A stretch of DNA of 7,579 bases from Sedimentisphaerales bacterium (lineage in GTDB: Bacteria > Planctomycetota > Phycisphaerae > Sedimentisphaerales > SM23-30), in NCBI GenBank assembly GCA_030640865.1, contig DAOWIP010000575.1:1-7579 (forward strand). Direction: 5' to 3'. Every line of letters begins with the position of its first letter. Position 1 is the stretch's first letter. Below are positions 5,719-7,579 of this stretch, piece after piece. The translations under genes and the position numbers were made by a program. The notes below the pieces were generated by a model that was not told the origin of the DNA, ran no database searches, and saw only the letters and a list, made by a program, of their open reading frames with translations.

Positions 5719-7579
5719 TTATCGGTTTTCGAGTTCGGTTATGATTTCGTGCAGCAGGTTTATGGCCTGGATAGGCGTAAGGTTGTTAAGGTCGGTATGC
5801 CGGAGCTTCTCCAGTAACGGGTCGGGCGGGGCGTTATCAAAAAGCAGTTTCTGGCCGTCGGGCGTTTCCAGCCGTCCGCCAAGCTGAGGGACGTGGGCCT
5901 CGCGAGAAAAACTGCTCTCAAGCTCGTCGAGGATTTCACGGCTGCGCGAAAGAACGTTTGCAGGAATACCGGCAAGGCGCGCGACGTGAATGCCGTAACT
6001 TTTGTCGGTACGGCCGGGTATTATCTTATGAAGAAATACAACATCGTCCTTCCACTCGCGGACAGCAACATTAAGATTAATAACATTAGCCAAAAGGTCG
6101 GCCAACTCGGTGATTTCATGATAATGCGTGGCGAAAAGAGTACGGCATTTAATAGTGGTGGCGATGTGCTCAGTAATAGCCCAGGCCAGTGCCAGGCCGT
6201 CGTAAGTGCTGGTGCCGCGGCCTACCTCGTCGAGAATAACGAGTGAGCGGTCGGTGGCGTTATTCAGGATGTTGGCGGTTTCTATCATCTCAACCATAAA
6301 AGTCGATTGGCCACGGGTAAGCTCGTCACTGGCGCCTATGCGGGTAAATATTCGATCGACCAGGCCGAGCAACGCGGACCGAGCAGGAATGAAACCGCCC
6401 ATCTGGGCCATAAGCACCAGCAAAGCAGTCTGTCGAATATAAGTGCTCTTGCCGGACATATTAGGGCCGGTGATAATAGCGATCTGTTTGCCGCCTTCAG
6501 AGCCGGCGGCGAGAGTAAGATCGTTTGGTACGAACTGGTCGGCGAGACTGACGTCGAGGACAGGGTGTCGGCCCTCCACAATCCGGATTTCGGGTTCGAG
6601 GCACAGTTGCGGCCGGCAGTAATTACGATGGCGAGCGATATGAGCCAGGCAGCAGAGGCAATCGATTTTTGCCAGGGCGTCGGCGACCTGCTGGAGACGG
6701 AGGGTCTGGGCGGCGGTTTGGGTTCGGACGTCCTGAAACAGTTTGTCCTCAAGCTCCCGGCAGCGTTGCTCAGCGTTGAGGGTATCGGCTTCGTAGCGTT
6801 TGAGTTCGTCAGTGATATATCGTTCGGCGTTTTTTATGGTCTGTTTGCGAACGAAATCGGGAGGAACCTGCCCCTTAAAGACGTGGGAGACTTCGACATA
6901 ATAACCGAAAACCCTGTTGAAACCGACCTTGAGATTACTAAAGCCGGTTTGTTCAGCAAGCTGCTTTTGATACTGTGCGAGCCAGCTTTTGCCGTCCCGG
7001 CCGATACTGCGCAGGCGATCAATTTCTTCATTATAGCCGTTACGGATGATACCACCGTCGCGGTATGACAAAGGCGCATCAGGATTAATGGCCGATTCGA
7101 TAAGGTCGGCGATGTTTTCAAGCAGATCGCATCGGCTCGAAAGCTGAGTGATCATCGCGGAAGAACACTCCTCGATCAATAATTTAATTCCGGGCAGTTG
7201 CCGAATGGTCTGTGCCAAGTGCAAAAGATCACGAGGTGAAGCACGACCGGTACTAACGCGAGTAGTGATCCGTTCGATGTCCGATATTTGCGAAAGGTGC
7301 TTACGCAAGCCCTCGCGTAACCGGTCCAACTGGAACAGTTCGGCAACGGCGTCCTGGCGAGTCTGAATGTTCTCCAAATCGTTGAGCGGATAGCAAAGCC
7401 ATAAACGAAGTTTGCGTGCGCCCATAGCAGTGTTGGTTTCGTCGAGGCAGTGCAACAAAGAACCGGCAGTAGTGTTGTCGCGAATAGTGCGTTCGATTTC
7501 CAGGCTGCGGAGGGTGGCCTTGTCTATATGGAGGAACTTATCACGGGTAACCCTGCGGAGGGCGGCGATGTGACCTTTG
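5719..7579 (-). CDS. mutS: DNA mismatch repair protein MutS, N-terminus missing beyond the right edge
   Basis: The frame stays open from the right edge (codons begin at 7578) to a TAA at 5719-5721, giving 619 visible residues. MutS dimers bind mismatched DNA and use ATP to recruit MutL in post-replicative repair. The visible part starts at the core domain (FLHIDKATLRSLEIERTI, then SLLHCLDETNTAMGARKLRLWL), the hallmark opening of MutS domain III. It continues through the clamp (LKVGFNRVFGYYVEVS, about 217-231) to the ATPase: Walker A GPNMSGKST (371-379), the signature stretch GASDELTRGQSTFMVEM (415-431), Walker B VILDEVGRGTS (447-457) and the H-loop ATHYHE (483-488). QKLLF (576-580) fits a beta-clamp binding motif. 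The C-terminal helices end in a normal MutS tail. Full-length bacterial MutS is about 850-880 residues, so roughly 250 are missing, including the mismatch-reading Phe-x-Glu motif. That motif separates MutS1 from MutS2-type proteins, but the core and lack of a Smr domain already favour MutS1. Confidence 0.96.
   Translation of the reverse strand, partial: KGHIAALRRVTRDKFLHIDKATLRSLEIERTIRDNTTAGSLLHCLDETNTAMGARKLRLWLCYPLNDLENIQTRQDAVAELFQLDRLREGLRKHLSQISDIERITTRVSTGRASPRDLLHLAQTIRQLPGIKLLIEECSSAMITQLSSRCDLLENIADLIESAINPDAPLSYRDGGIIRNGYNEEIDRLRSIGRDGKSWLAQYQKQLAEQTGFSNLKVGFNRVFGYYVEVSHVFKGQVPPDFVRKQTIKNAERYITDELKRYEADTLNAEQRCRELEDKLFQDVRTQTAAQTLRLQQVADALAKIDCLCCLAHIARHRNYCRPQLCLEPEIRIVEGRHPVLDVSLADQFVPNDLTLAAGSEGGKQIAIITGPNMSGKSTYIRQTALLVLMAQMGGFIPARSALLGLVDRIFTRIGASDELTRGQSTFMVEMIETANILNNATDRSLVILDEVGRGTSTYDGLALAWAITEHIATTIKCRTLFATHYHEITELADLLANVINLNVAVREWKDDVVFLHKIIPGRTDKSYGIHVARLAGIPANVLSRSREILDELESSFSREAHVPQLGGRLETPDGQKLLFDNAPPDPLLEKLRHTDLNNLTPIQAINLLHEIITELENR

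Noticed and set aside
6307..7068. 253-residue open frame on the + strand, antisense to mutS
   Set aside because: It lies wholly within a clear mutS coding frame on the other strand. Its length follows from mutS codon use, and no family motif is visible.

Overview
The window looks like a stretch of a bacterial chromosome. It holds four protein-coding genes, two of them cut by the window edges, and two long intergenic stretches dominated by inverted repeats and degenerate purine-rich repeats. The organism is probably from Planctomycetota or a nearby phylum. That guess rests only on the style of the intergenic DNA (words such as GCCACAGAG, GCCACGAAT, repeated ATTCTGA and GGTGCCACCC, which I associate with such genomes) and on the loose gene packing, so it is tentative.

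Layout. Positions 2-2266 (+) encode most of a type III restriction-like protein: an SF2 helicase whose Walker A motif lies right at the left edge, followed by a C-terminal PD-(D/E)xK nuclease. Positions 2267-3038 are a gene-free gap between convergent genes. It contains degenerate purine-rich repeats, an 11-bp inverted repeat, and a roughly 193-bp near-palindrome (2827-3019) whose centre is a very strong hairpin with a U-rich tract on either strand, so it can serve as a bidirectional terminator. Positions 3039-4397 (-) encode BioA, the PLP- and SAM-dependent biotin-synthesis aminotransferase. Positions 4449-5045 (-) encode a 198-residue, two-helix membrane-anchored protein with a possible NTF2-like outer domain. 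Positions 5046-5718 are again gene-free and contain a 372-bp element (5111-5482) with imperfect terminal inverted repeats and a row of perfect short hairpins. Positions 5719-7579 (-) encode MutS from the start of its core domain to its C-terminus; the mismatch-binding N-terminus lies beyond the right edge.

How the parts relate. The 198-residue gene and bioA are co-oriented with a 51-nt gap and may share a transcript, which would end at the palindrome around 2885-2966. mutS points the same way but is separated from them by about 670 bases of structured DNA, so a shared transcript is doubtful. The restriction protein is convergent and unrelated in function. No complete new multi-gene system is visible. 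The most unusual material is the noncoding DNA: two unrelated inverted-repeat elements that bracket the bioA pair, one of them a dense hairpin array.
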